A stretch of 64,000 nt of DNA from PALSA-505 sp963762615 (GCA_963762615.1 CAVXLG010000013.1:992001-1056000); one strand, 5' to 3'; counted from the stretch's first letter, positions 15,813 through 23,991 are shown. A program made the numbers and translations. Notes: generated from the sequence alone by a model not told the origin.

Positions 15813-16126
15813 GTCTCCTCCTGTTCCGGTTGGCTGGCAGCGGCGCTGAACCTGGCCAGGGACTGCTGCCAGAACTGCTCGAAGTAGTCGCGGATCGCGG
15901 CGATGCCCGCGGGGTCTGCCGAGTAGACGCGGCGGGTACCTGCCGCGTGGTCGGTGACCAGCCCGGCCGACTTGAGAACCTTGAGGTGCTGCGAGACGGC
16001 GGGACGGCTCACCGGCAGCTCGCGCGCTAGCTCACCGACCGCGCTCGGCGACCGGGCAAGCCGCTCGAAGATCGCGCGCCGAGTCGGGTCTGCGAGCGCC
16101 GTGAGCACCGCCGCATGGTTAGTCAT
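15809..16126 (-). CDS. ArsR family transcriptional regulator
   Basis: 105 residues; winged helix with Leu-Ala-Asp-Pro-Thr-Arg-Arg-Ala-Ile-Phe-Glu-Arg-Leu and recognition helix Pro-Val-Ser-Arg-Pro-Ala-Val-Ser-Gln-His-Leu-Lys-Val-Leu. No cysteine metal site is present, so it is a non-metal ArsR of the SRPBCC-linked type. Its ATG sits directly against a perfect operator-like palindrome (16127-16141), leaving no room for a Shine-Dalgarno sequence, which suggests a leaderless transcript and tight autorepression. Confidence 0.9.
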   Translation of the reverse strand: MTNHAAVLTALADPTRRAIFERLARSPSAVGELARELPVSRPAVSQHLKVLKSAGLVTDHAAGTRRVYSADPAGIAAIRDYFEQFWQQSLARFSAAASQPEQEET

Positions 16127-16152
16127 AACTTACCGTAAGTTACAGCTTACGG
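16127..16152 (-). promoter_or_regulatory. Overlapping inverted repeats at the arsR start (operator/promoter)
   Basis: AACTTACCGTAAGTT (16127-16141) is a perfect 6-3-6 palindrome that abuts the arsR start codon. CCGTAAG (16133-16139) and CTTACGG (16146-16152) form a second inverted repeat overlapping the first. Together they give three half-sites of CTTACSG type, as expected for an ArsR operator covering the -10 region of a leaderless promoter. Confidence 0.75.
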
Positions 16153-16264
16153 AAGCTGGCGTCAACTCCGGGCCGGCTCCATGTCCGCGATCCGGCGACG
16201 CGCCGCGGCCGGGCATGCGCCATGATCGTGCCTAACGGCCGGGGCGCACAGCAAGGAGCACAGG

Positions 16265-16594
16265 ATGCAGATCATCGAAGGCGCCGGCGCATTCACCCCG
16301 CCAGGCCGCAACCCTAACCACTGGGCGGAGCAGTTCCGGGTGCCGCAGTTGAGCGTCGGCACCTATTGCATCCCGGCCGGCGGCACGGACGATCAGACCC
16401 CGCATGGTGAAGACGAGATCTACGTGGTCACCGGGGGCCGGGCGGTGCTGGAATCCGGCAGCGGCCGCGCGGAGGTAACGGCCGGCTCGGTCATCTACGT
16501 GCTGGCCGGGGAGAGCCATACGTTCACCGGCGTCACCGACGATCTCACCCTGCTGGTGATCTTCGCCCCGGCATACGAATCCACGCAGAGCTGA
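16265..16594 (+). CDS. Cupin domain protein
   Basis: 109 residues, a single beta-barrel. The cupin motif-1 region (Thr-Pro-His-Gly-Glu-Asp-Glu-Ile-Tyr-Val-Val-Thr-Gly-Gly) supplies a metal-site-like His and Glu, and motif 2 is Ala-Gly-Glu-Ser-His-Thr-Phe. These residues could bind a divalent metal. The function may be dioxygenase, isomerase or sugar/ligand binding; it cannot be assigned. The ATG is preceded by a strong AAGGAGCACAGG. Monocistronic, next to the second 293-bp repeat. Confidence 0.85.
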   Translation: MQIIEGAGAFTPPGRNPNHWAEQFRVPQLSVGTYCIPAGGTDDQTPHGEDEIYVVTGGRAVLESGSGRAEVTAGSVIYVLAGESHTFTGVTDDLTLLVIFAPAYESTQS

Positions 16595-16681
16595 CCAGCA
16601 CCGTTGACCACGACCAGGCTTCGCCCTGCCGGTCCGCCGGGCCCGGCCGCGAGCGTCCGCCCGGGGCTGGCCAGGCAGGCC

Positions 16682-16974
16682 AGATCCCACGGCAAACGGC
16701 CCGGACAGGCGCATACTGGTAGTGATGAAGCCAGCCCGCGCCGCGTCCCGGCGCTTCCTGCCCACCAGTCCCTTCGCCCCCCCGGCCGCCGACCCGCCGG
16801 CCGAGCAGTTCGCGGTGCGCGATCAGGTCACCCACGACACCTACGGCCTCGGCCGGGTCATCGCCGTCGAGGCCGACACCGCCCTGGTCGTGGACTTCGG
16901 CTCACGCCGCGTACGGATCACGACGCCGTGCGCCAAGCTGACCAAGCTCTGATACCGCCCGCGGCACCAGCCGG
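16682..16974 (+). repeat. 293-bp direct repeat, copy 2
   Basis: Second copy of the 10286-10578 unit, in the same orientation, 6396 bp downstream, with a single base difference (16820). Same boundaries: about 43 bp before the small gene and 22 bp after its stop. Confidence 0.97.
16725..16952 (+). CDS. Small UvrD/PcrA-C-terminus-like (Tudor-fold) protein, copy 2
   Basis: Encodes exactly the same 75 residues as 10329-10556; the only nucleotide change is silent (Arg CGG to CGC). A GTG immediately before the ATG (16722) could serve as an alternative start. The nearly identical DNA and the sharp ends imply a recent duplication or ongoing gene conversion. Confidence 0.8.
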   Translation: MKPARAASRRFLPTSPFAPPAADPPAEQFAVRDQVTHDTYGLGRVIAVEADTALVVDFGSRRVRITTPCAKLTKL

Positions 16975-17003
16975 CAGCACCGCGCGCCGAACGGGTACGA
17001 GCG

Positions 17004-17546
17004 TCAGCGCAGGGGCGGTGGCAGAGGTGTTCCTCTGCTGCGTCGCGGATCGGCCAGCGGCACGATGTACTGCTCGCCTGATGCGGCCATGGCGTGCAGC
17101 GGAACCGTGGCCAGCCCGATCATCCCGGCCAGCCGCGGCCGGCCCTGGAGCCGGAGGAGGGTCGGCCCGATCTGCTTCATGACGGCGGTCAGCCCGGGCA
17201 GCGGCCTGCCGAACAGGGTGATCTCGATGATGCGGGCCTCGTGGTCCAGGCGCAGCAGCTGAGCTTCCTCAAAATCCTGACCGCCGCACCGGCCGTGATA
17301 GAACAACGCCCTGGTCTGGTCGTCCCCGGTCTGGGTGTAGTACCGGATATCGGTAATGACGCTGAACGCGGCCTTCACGACGGCCGCCACCTCGGCGCGT
17401 CCGCTGAACGTGAACTGCGCCGTCAGCGGGGAGATCAGAACGACCTCCTCGGCCAGGCACCCGATGGCCCGGGCAGCGTCCTGCCGCTCGGCTGCCAGCT
17501 GCCACTCGGCTACCGTCACATCGGCGTGGTTATCTGACTCCGGCAT
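17004..17546 (-). CDS. NTF2-like/SnoaL-like domain protein
   Basis: 180 residues starting at an ATG (17546-17544) preceded by GGAGGCTGCAG. The pattern Val-Ala-Glu-Trp-Gln-Leu-Ala-Ala-Glu, Cys-Leu-Ala-Glu-Glu-Val-Val-Leu-Ile-Ser-Pro, Phe-Thr-Phe-Ser-Gly-Arg-Ala-Glu-Val and Tyr-His-Gly-Arg-Cys-Gly-Gly-Gln-Asp-Phe-Glu fits the conical NTF2-like fold used by SnoaL-type cyclases and ring isomerases. The C-terminal 45 residues are an extension rich in small residues. It lies 25 bp downstream of the FAD oxidoreductase on the same strand and is probably cotranscribed with it and the VOC protein. Confidence 0.7.
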   Translation of the reverse strand: MPESDNHADVTVAEWQLAAERQDAARAIGCLAEEVVLISPLTAQFTFSGRAEVAAVVKAAFSVITDIRYYTQTGDDQTRALFYHGRCGGQDFEEAQLLRLDHEARIIEITLFGRPLPGLTAVMKQIGPTLLRLQGRPRLAGMIGLATVPLHAMAASGEQYIVPLADPRRSRGTPLPPPLR

Positions 17547-17571
17547 CTGCAGCCTCCTAGTCTGCCGCCTC

Positions 17572-18771
17572 TCACAGTAAGCCGCCGCCGGTGAAGCGAT
17601 CGGGCCGGTACGGCGCCAGCTCCGCGGGTACCGTGCTGTCGGTGAGTTCGCTGGTGATGAGCTGGGCCAGGTGCGCGGCGAGGGTGACACCGCTGTGCGT
17701 GACCGCCACGTAGAGGCGGCCGGCGCCGGGAAGCCATCCCACGACGGACCGGCCGTCGGCGGGCATCGGGCGCACGCACACCCGGTAACTGGTGACGTCG
17801 GCGGCTTGCAGCCCGCGGACCACGCGGCGGGCCCGGCGCAGCAGTTCGTCTGCCCAGCGCCGCAGATCCGGCTCGGGAGTATGCAGGTCCACTGCCGCGT
17901 CGGGCGCCTCCAGGTGCACCAGCCCGCCCGAGTGGGGCCGCAGGTATACCTGCGGCGCATGCACAACCCGGACCGGGCCTGGCGGCGTGACCGGTCCTGC
18001 CTGCACCACCAGCCCCGGCGCCGTGGCACCCGGGCCGGCCCAGGGAACCAGGGGCACCGGGCTGGCCACGCCGGCCAGCTCGGCCAGCGCGGGCACCCAG
18101 CGTCCCGCGCAGCACACCACAGCTTCCGCCGGTATCGCCTGGCCGGCGGCAGTCCGCACCCCCCGTACGGTGCCGCCGGCCGTATCGAAGCCGATGACCC
18201 GGCCCGGCTCACCGGTCACTACCGTGGCCCCGCGCCGGACCGCCAGCTCTGCCAGGTCGCTGACCAGCTGACCGGTGAGCAGATAGCCCTCGCCGGGAAA
18301 CCAGCCGACGTCAGCCACCTCCGGTCCCAGCTGCAGCGACGGCTCGATGCCGGAGGCCTCCGCGGCATCGATCAGGCGCGCCGGGTACCCCCAGCCGGCC
18401 AGCCTGCGCACCCGGGCGGCAAGCTGCGCGCGCCCGGCCGCGCTCGCCGCCCACTCGATGTTGCCCACCGGCCGGTACCACGCCGGCTCACCCGCGCTCG
18501 CCGCAAGCGCTGCCCACGCCCGCATCCCGGCATGATTGAGGTCGTGATAAGCGCGAGGCGCCTTATCGTTGGCGTTCAGCCAGGCAAAGCTCGACCGGGT
18601 GGCGGCCTGGCCCGGCTGCGCCTGCTCCAGCAGCGTCACGTTGATCCCCGCGGCCGCGAGCCGTGCCGCCACGCACGTACCGAGCACCCCGGCACCGACC
18701 ACCACGCAGCTGCCCGGCCGCGGCCCGCTGCCGGCAGGCGACGGGCCAGCGCGCGGCGTCAGGGAAGGCAC
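17572..18771 (-). CDS. FAD-dependent oxidoreductase (DAO family)
   Basis: 399 residues. The dinucleotide fingerprint Val-Val-Gly-Ala-Gly-Val-Leu-Gly with the closing acidic residue (Leu-Leu-Glu) is near the N-terminus (about 23-50), followed by the DAO-type Ala-Ala-Thr-Arg-Ser-Ser-Phe-Ala-Trp-Leu-Asn-Ala. The C-terminal Val-Arg-Pro-Met-Pro-Ala-Asp-Gly-Arg-Ser-Val-Val-Gly and Thr-His-Ser-Gly-Val-Thr-Leu are also typical. Likely oxidises an amino acid or amine, but the substrate is not known. The GTG start overlaps the end of the VOC gene by 13 bp, so translation is probably coupled. Confidence 0.88.
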   Translation of the reverse strand: MPSLTPRAGPSPAGSGPRPGSCVVVGAGVLGTCVAARLAAAGINVTLLEQAQPGQAATRSSFAWLNANDKAPRAYHDLNHAGMRAWAALAASAGEPAWYRPVGNIEWAASAAGRAQLAARVRRLAGWGYPARLIDAAEASGIEPSLQLGPEVADVGWFPGEGYLLTGQLVSDLAELAVRRGATVVTGEPGRVIGFDTAGGTVRGVRTAAGQAIPAEAVVCCAGRWVPALAELAGVASPVPLVPWAGPGATAPGLVVQAGPVTPPGPVRVVHAPQVYLRPHSGGLVHLEAPDAAVDLHTPEPDLRRWADELLRRARRVVRGLQAADVTSYRVCVRPMPADGRSVVGWLPGAGRLYVAVTHSGVTLAAHLAQLITSELTDSTVPAELAPYRPDRFTGGGLL

Positions 18772-19115
18772 AGGCAGAACTCGTTGCCCTCGGGGTCGGC
18801 CAGGACGTACCAGCTCCGTGCTCCCTGGCCGACGTCCACCTGCCGCGCGCCCAGGGCGAGCAGCCGGTCAAGCTCGGCGCGCTGATCGCGGTTGACGGGC
18901 TTGACGTCCAGGTGCAGCCGGTTCTTGATGGCTTTCGGCCCATCCGGCACCAGCCGGAAGTCGATCTCGAACGGGCCGTCGTCGACCCCGATAGACACGC
19001 CGTAACTACCGCGTTTCACCAGCTGCCAGCCCAGCGCCGCAGCCCAGAACTGCGCGAGGCGCTCGGCGTCTGCGGCATCGATGACAAGGGAAGCGATCCG
19101 GTTCTCCACGTGCAC
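18759..19115 (-). CDS. VOC (glyoxalase/bleomycin-resistance fold) family protein
   Basis: 118 residues from a GTG. Two beta-alpha-beta-beta-beta modules: Ile-Ala-Ser-Leu-Val-Ile-Asp-Ala-Ala-Asp-Ala-Glu-Arg-Leu-Ala-Gln-Phe-Trp, and Asn-Arg-Leu-His-Leu-Asp-Val-Lys-Pro with Trp-Tyr-Val-Leu-Ala-Asp-Pro-Glu-Gly-Asn-Glu-Phe. This is the common actinobacterial glyoxalase-like group of unknown substrate. First gene of a three-gene unit with the DAO oxidoreductase and NTF2-like protein. Confidence 0.85.
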   Translation of the reverse strand: MHVENRIASLVIDAADAERLAQFWAAALGWQLVKRGSYGVSIGVDDGPFEIDFRLVPDGPKAIKNRLHLDVKPVNRDQRAELDRLLALGARQVDVGQGARSWYVLADPEGNEFCLCLP

Positions 19116-19189
19116 GTGGGTAGCACATCGCGGCCGCGGCGGCCACCGGTTAAACGGTCAGTTCCCCGCTGCTGGTCAGCAACGACGAC

Positions 19190-19804
19190 ATGGTCAGGCC
19201 GGGAACCGGCTTCGAGACGCACCCGCACCAGGACATGGAGATCGTCACGTGGGTGCTGCAGGGTTCGCTCGTGCACCAGGACTCCACCGGGCACGCCGGC
19301 ATCATCTACCCGGGCCTGGCGCAGCGGATGAGCGCCGGCACCGGGATCTTGCACTCGGAGAAGAACGACTCCTGGCGGCTGCAGGGCGGTTCGGAGCATA
19401 CCCAGCCGGTGCATTTCGTGCAGATGTGGGTCGTGCCGGACGAGGAGGGCATCACCCCGGGCTACGAGCAGCTTGAGATCGACGACGAGCTGCTGCGCGG
19501 CGGGCTGGTTCCGGTTGCCTCCGGCATGAGCAAGCACGACGGCGTGTCCGCGATCCGGATCAAGAACAAGTACGCCGCGCTGCACGCCGCCCGGCTACGG
19601 TCCGGCGAGGAGATCGAGCTCCCCGAGGCCCCGTTCCTGCACCTGTTCGTCCCGCGCGGAACGGTGACGCTGGAAGACGCGGGTCCGCTGTCAGAAGGAG
19701 ACGCGGTGAGGTTCACCGCCACCGGGGGGCAGAAGGTCACCGCCACCGAGCCCGCAGAGATCCTGCTCTGGGAGATGCACGCCACCATCGCCGGATGGCA
19801 GTAG
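19190..19804 (+). CDS. Pirin family protein, N-terminally truncated
   Basis: 204 residues from ATG 19190. The bicupin pattern is clear: Thr-His-Pro-His-Gln-Asp-Met-Glu-Ile-Val-Thr-Trp-Val-Leu (metal His residues), Arg-Met-Ser-Ala-Gly-Thr-Gly-Ile-Leu-His-Ser-Glu and Gln-Met-Trp-Val-Val-Pro-Asp. Homology visibly begins upstream of the ATG (in-frame Leu-Leu-Val-Ser-Asn-Asp-Asp), but a TAA at 19151-19153 closes the frame. The usual first 40 or so residues of pirins (the Arg-His-Ser-Phe-Ser-Phe region) are missing. Pirins act as quercetinases or redox-sensitive regulators; loss of the first strands may make this copy inactive. Confidence 0.8.
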   Translation: MVRPGTGFETHPHQDMEIVTWVLQGSLVHQDSTGHAGIIYPGLAQRMSAGTGILHSEKNDSWRLQGGSEHTQPVHFVQMWVVPDEEGITPGYEQLEIDDELLRGGLVPVASGMSKHDGVSAIRIKNKYAALHAARLRSGEEIELPEAPFLHLFVPRGTVTLEDAGPLSEGDAVRFTATGGQKVTATEPAEILLWEMHATIAGWQ

Positions 19805-19819
19805 CACCGCGAGCGGTTC

Positions 19820-21160
19820 TCATGATCCAGGGGACTCATCCGGTATCTGGCCGGGGGCGGCGTGCTGACTGAGCTCGTAGCGCGCCTGCTCGAACGTGAT
19901 GAGCCGATGGGCCCGGTTCTTGGTGAAGGTCAGCGCGCGGCCCCAGGAGAATACGGCAGCCAGCCGGTTCCCCCAGCCGACCAGGTAGAGCACGTGGACG
20001 AATCCCCACATCGTGTAGCCGGTCACGCCGGTGAACCTCATGCCGAAGGACTGCGTGACCGCGGACAGGTGGCCGATCGTGGCCATGCTGCCCTTGTCGA
20101 GGTACCTGAACGGCTTCGCCGGCGTACCGCCGTCCAGCCGCGCCCGGATCAGCTTGCCGACGTACTTTCCCTCCTGGATCGCCGGCTGCGCGACTCCGGG
20201 CAGCTGGTTCAGCAAGACCATGTCCCCGACGGCGAAGACCTCAGGATGGCCGGGCAGGCTGCAGTCCGGCAGCACCGCGATCCGGCCCGCGCGATCGGTC
20301 TCGGCGCCGGTGGCCTCGGCGAGCATCCTGGCCAGCGGCGAGGCCCGTACGCCCGCCGCCCAGATCTTCGTCCGGGCGGGAATCTGCTCCTCGCCGTCTG
20401 GGCCCTTCAGGGTGACGCTGCGGTGGTCCAGCCCGACCGCCGCGGTGTTCAGCCGCACCTCGACGCCCATCTTCTCCAGCCGCCGCCGGGTGTAGCGCTG
20501 CAGCTTCGGATGGAACGCGCCCAGCACCACCGGGCCTGCCTCGACCAGCAGGATCCTCGCCTCGGTCGTGACCACCGAGCGGTAGTCCCTCGGCAGCACC
20601 TGATGCGCCAGCTCGGCCAGCTGGCCGACCAGCTCAACGCCGGTCGGCCCCGCCCCCACCACCACGAAGGTCAGGTACGCTGCCCGTTCCGCTGGCTCGG
20701 TGGCCAGCTCGGCCATCTCGAAGGCACTGAGAATGTGGCTGCGTAGATGGCGAGCGTCCTCCAGCGTTTTCATCCCCGGCGCGAACTCAGCCCACTCGTC
20801 ATGCCCGAAGTAAGCGTCCGTGGCGCCGCTGGCGACAACCAGCGTGTCATAGCACAGGGTCAGCTTCCGGCCGTCCGGGGCCACCGCCGACACCGCCCGG
20901 CCGCTCACGTCTATGTCCTTCACGTCGGCCAGCAACGTCCGGGCGTTCGCCTGCTTCCTGATCACGCTGCGCAGCGCCGGGGCGATCAGCCCCTCCGGCA
21001 GGATCCCGGCAGCCACCTGATACAGCAACGGCTGGAAGAGGTGATGGTTGGTCCGGTCCACGATCGTCACGTCAACGTCGGCACCGGCCAGGGCGTGCGT
21101 GACATTGATGCCGCCGAAACCACCACCGACGACCACCACCCGGTGCCGTCGAGCCGTCAT
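19820..21160 (-). CDS. ndh: Type II NADH dehydrogenase (NDH-2)
   Basis: 446 residues. FAD fingerprint Val-Val-Gly-Gly-Gly-Phe-Gly-Gly (10-17), the diagnostic Asn-His-His-Leu-Phe-Gln-Pro-Leu-Leu-Tyr-Gln-Val-Ala, NADH fingerprint Val-Val-Gly-Ala-Gly-Pro-Thr-Gly-Val-Glu and, near the end, Gly-Asp-Met plus Pro-Ala-Ile-Gln-Glu-Gly (quinone site). Transfers electrons from NADH to menaquinone at the inner face of the membrane without pumping protons. The C-terminal Trp/Gly-rich helices give membrane attachment. The ATG follows GGGAGGCAGCGC. Convergent with the pirin gene, 15 bp apart. Confidence 0.93.
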   Translation of the reverse strand: MTARRHRVVVVGGGFGGINVTHALAGADVDVTIVDRTNHHLFQPLLYQVAAGILPEGLIAPALRSVIRKQANARTLLADVKDIDVSGRAVSAVAPDGRKLTLCYDTLVVASGATDAYFGHDEWAEFAPGMKTLEDARHLRSHILSAFEMAELATEPAERAAYLTFVVVGAGPTGVELVGQLAELAHQVLPRDYRSVVTTEARILLVEAGPVVLGAFHPKLQRYTRRRLEKMGVEVRLNTAAVGLDHRSVTLKGPDGEEQIPARTKIWAAGVRASPLARMLAEATGAETDRAGRIAVLPDCSLPGHPEVFAVGDMVLLNQLPGVAQPAIQEGKYVGKLIRARLDGGTPAKPFRYLDKGSMATIGHLSAVTQSFGMRFTGVTGYTMWGFVHVLYLVGWGNRLAAVFSWGRALTFTKNRAHRLITFEQARYELSQHAAPGQIPDESPGS

Positions 21161-21415
21161 GCGCTGCCTCCCTGGCCACGACCTAGCCGGCCGCCGCCCT
21201 GGCCATAGTCAGGCATCGCGCCGAACGTCCGGCAGGAGGGGTGCCCTCGCGCCGGTCGCGCCTTTCTTCGCTCGCGTCAGGCGGAGCGAAGATCACAAGC
21301 ACGAGGAGATCCTCGGTGATCATGAAAGCCGGCGCCCGCATCCCCGGACAGTATTGTGCTCGCCCGACAGGCCCGGCAAGGGTGGGCAGCGGGCTGGCCG
21401 GGCTTGTGGCCGGGT

Positions 21416-23230
21416 CTATGCGGCGAGGGCGGCGTAGTGGCCGTTGCCGGCGACGAGGCTGAGGTGGGTGCCCGCTTCGGCGATGCGGCCATGATCTAGG
21501 ACGACGATCTGGTCCGCGTTGCGCACGGTGGACAGCCGGTGCGCGATGGTGATGGTGGTGCGGCCGCGGGCGAGGGTGTCGAACGCCTTCTGGACGGCAC
21601 GTTCGGTTTCGGTGTCCAGCGCACTGGTGGCCTCGTCCAGCACCAGGACGCGCGGGTCGCGCAGCAGGGTCCGGGCGATGGCCAGGCGCTGCTTCTCGCC
21701 ACCGGAGAAACGGTGCCCGCGAGAGCCGACCATGGTGTCATAGCCGTCGGGCAGCCCGGCGATCAGATCGTGGATCTGCGCTGCCCGGGCCGCGTCCTCG
21801 ATCTCGGCATCACTGGCACCCGGCTTGGCGTAGCGCAGGTTCTCCCGGACCGTAGTGTGCAGGAGATAAGTCTCCTGGCTGACCACGCCCACGATTGCGG
21901 CGAGATCGGCGAGCCTGATGTCGCGGATGTCGATGCCGTCTATGCGGACGCTGCCGCTGCTGGGATCGTAAAGCCGGGCGATCAGCGCGGCGAGGGTGGT
22001 CTTGCCCGATCCGGTCTCGCCGACCAGGGCCAGCGTGCCGCCGGCCGGAATGTCCAGGTCGACCCCGGCAACGGCCGGGCGGGCAGAGCCGGGATAGGCG
22101 AAGCTGACGTCCTCGAGGCGGACATGCCCGGTGACCTGGGCCGGGTCAATCTCGACCGGGTGGGCGGGATCGTCAACGTCAACCGGCAGGTCGAGGTACT
22201 CGAAGATCCGCGCGAACAGCGCCAGCGAGCTGATGACCGAGACGCTGGTGTTGAGCAGGCCGGTCACCGGCCGGAACAGGTTGTTCTGCAGGGTGGTGAA
22301 AGCGATCAGGGTGCCGATGGTGACCGCGCCGGCGGTGACCGGCAGGCCCGCGGCGAGGTAGATGATCGCGGGAATCGCGGCGAAAATGATGCTCAGCGAG
22401 GCCATCCGCCAGCGCCCGGCCAGCTGGGAACGCAGCTCCAGGTCGATCAGGCGGGCCGAGGAGGCCGTGAACCGCCGGACCAGCGACGGGCCGGTGCCCA
22501 TCGTCTTGGCCAGCTGGACGCCGTTGATCGACAGTCCTTCCTCGATGGTGACGTTGAGGTCGGCCAGCTCGCGCTGCTGCTCGGTGGTGATGGTCCGGCG
22601 CATGCGGGCGACCTTGCGGGTCAGGTAGATAGCGGGCGGCATGACGACCAGCGAGATGAGCGACAGCCGCCAGGACAGGGCGACCATGGCCACCGCGGTG
22701 GCGACCGCGGTGGTGAGGTTGGCGGCGATGGAGGTCGCCGTCGAGGTGACGACCGATTCCATGCCGCCGATGTCGTTGGTGATGCGGGACTGGACCTCAC
22801 CGGTCCGGGTCCTGGTGAAGAAGGCGATCGACTGTCGCTGCAAGTGGCTGAAGACGCCGGTGCGCAGTTGATGCATGACCTGCTGGCCGACCTTGGTGCT
22901 GATCCAGGTCTGGATCACGCCGAAGGCCGAGGTGACGGCGGCCACCGCGACCATGCCGGCCACCAGCCAGGCCAGCAGCCGCAGGTTCCTGTCCGGCAGC
23001 GCGGTGTCGATGACCGCGCGGAGCAGGAACGGCGAGGCCAGCCCCACGATGGAGGAGGCGACGAGAATGGCGGTGACGATCGCCAGCTGCCAGCGGTACG
23101 GGGTGAACAGCCGCCCGATACGACGCAGGGATACGTCCCGTGCCTGCGCCTTCTCCGCGGCGGTCACGGTTGCGGCGCCGCGCGTACGGCCCGAGCGGCT
23201 GATGTCGCGGTTCGTCTGTGGTGACTCCAA
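21416..23230 (-). CDS. ABC exporter, fused permease and ATPase
   Basis: 604 residues: six-helix type-IV exporter domain (about 40-330), then the ATPase with Walker A Gly-Glu-Thr-Gly-Ser-Gly-Lys-Thr, signature Phe-Ser-Gly-Gly-Glu-Lys-Gln-Arg, Walker B Val-Leu-Val-Leu-Asp-Glu-Ala-Thr and the switch Ala-His-Arg-Leu-Ser-Thr-Val. A half-transporter that dimerises and exports drugs or lipids. The start is a TTG (23230) after GGAGTAGCTT. It is divergent from a MarR gene with a perfect palindrome between them, which is the standard arrangement for a drug-inducible exporter. Confidence 0.93.
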   Translation of the reverse strand: MESPQTNRDISRSGRTRGAATVTAAEKAQARDVSLRRIGRLFTPYRWQLAIVTAILVASSIVGLASPFLLRAVIDTALPDRNLRLLAWLVAGMVAVAAVTSAFGVIQTWISTKVGQQVMHQLRTGVFSHLQRQSIAFFTRTRTGEVQSRITNDIGGMESVVTSTATSIAANLTTAVATAVAMVALSWRLSLISLVVMPPAIYLTRKVARMRRTITTEQQRELADLNVTIEEGLSINGVQLAKTMGTGPSLVRRFTASSARLIDLELRSQLAGRWRMASLSIIFAAIPAIIYLAAGLPVTAGAVTIGTLIAFTTLQNNLFRPVTGLLNTSVSVISSLALFARIFEYLDLPVDVDDPAHPVEIDPAQVTGHVRLEDVSFAYPGSARPAVAGVDLDIPAGGTLALVGETGSGKTTLAALIARLYDPSSGSVRIDGIDIRDIRLADLAAIVGVVSQETYLLHTTVRENLRYAKPGASDAEIEDAARAAQIHDLIAGLPDGYDTMVGSRGHRFSGGEKQRLAIARTLLRDPRVLVLDEATSALDTETERAVQKAFDTLARGRTTITIAHRLSTVRNADQIVVLDHGRIAEAGTHLSLVAGNGHYAALAA

Positions 23231-23285
23231 AAGCTACTCCGATCCGTCGGGTGCGGGCCCCGCTCAGGAGCCCTTAGTAAATTGC

Positions 23286-23298
23286 TGAGGTTACCTCA
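23286..23298. promoter_or_regulatory. Palindromic candidate MarR operator between marR and ABC exporter genes
   Basis: TGAGGTTACCTCA is a perfect 5-3-5 palindrome in an AT-rich patch (23275-23312) of the 107-bp spacer between the two divergent genes. Position and symmetry suit MarR binding that represses both promoters. Confidence 0.65.
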
Positions 23299-23337
23299 AT
23301 ATGAGCTTACAACAACATCAGCTGGTACCCTATTCCG

Positions 23338-23787
23338 GTGGCCGGGGACCGTGACACGACGACGGGCCAGCGCGACTCAGCAGGTGACGAGACGCTGCCA
23401 GAAGCCTTCTGGTCCGTCGCGCGCCAATTGCGGGAAACGTCCCAGCAGGCCCTGGCCCCCTGGGGGATCACGCCTTCTTACCTGCGGGCGCTGCGCGTGC
23501 TCAGGCACCACGGGACGATGCGCCTGTCGGAGCTGTCGGAGCACCTGCACATCGCGCCGCGGTCAACCACGGAGGTGGCCGACGGCCTCGAATCCCGCGG
23601 CCTGATCGAGCGGCGGCCCGACCCCGGCGACCGGCGGGCCACCCTGGTCGAGGTGACCGAACGCGGCGTCACCGTCCTCGACGCCATCCGCGCCGCCCGC
23701 GGAACCGAGGCCGAACGGGTCTTCGGCCGGCTCAGCCAGGAAGACCGCGCCCACCTCGCCCGCATTCTCCGCGAGCTCCGGGACTGA
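23338..23787 (+). CDS. MarR family transcriptional regulator
   Basis: 149 residues with the MarR winged helix: Leu-Ser-Glu-Leu-Ser-Glu-His-Leu-His-Ile-Ala-Pro-Arg-Ser-Thr-Thr-Glu-Val, wing Arg-Pro-Asp-Pro-Gly-Asp-Arg-Arg-Ala, and a long C-terminal helix. It starts at a GTG without an evident Shine-Dalgarno sequence. Divergently placed from the exporter at 21416-23230, which it probably represses; the inducer is likely an exported small molecule. Confidence 0.9.
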   Translation: MAGDRDTTTGQRDSAGDETLPEAFWSVARQLRETSQQALAPWGITPSYLRALRVLRHHGTMRLSELSEHLHIAPRSTTEVADGLESRGLIERRPDPGDRRATLVEVTERGVTVLDAIRAARGTEAERVFGRLSQEDRAHLARILRELRD

Positions 23788-23831
23788 TGATCGTCCGCCC
23801 CGTCGGGCTTCCTCGCCGCCGGTCCAGGGGC

Positions 23832-23960
23832 GGACTCGGGTACGGCCGCCGGGCCGCGGGCGGACTCGCGTGCGGCCGCCGGGCCAGGGGCGGACTCGCA
23901 TACGGCCGCCGGACTCGCGTACGGCCGCCGGGCCGGAGGCGGAGTCGCGTGCGGGCCGCC
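23832..23960. repeat. Imperfect 30-bp tandem repeats
   Basis: Units beginning GGACTCGSGTRCGGCCGCCGG start at 23832, 23862, 23892, 23911 and 23941; the third is cut to 19 bp and the last carries a GGAGTC variant. They fill the 200-bp spacer between the marR and LLM genes. There are no unique spacers, so this is a slippage-type array, not a CRISPR. Confidence 0.9.
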
Positions 23961-23991
23961 GGCCGGCCGGGGAATCGCTACCGTGGGCGCC

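Noticed and set aside
23832..23960. Regular repeats that could suggest a CRISPR array
   Set aside because: Units are directly adjacent with no unique spacers, and no cas gene is nearby.
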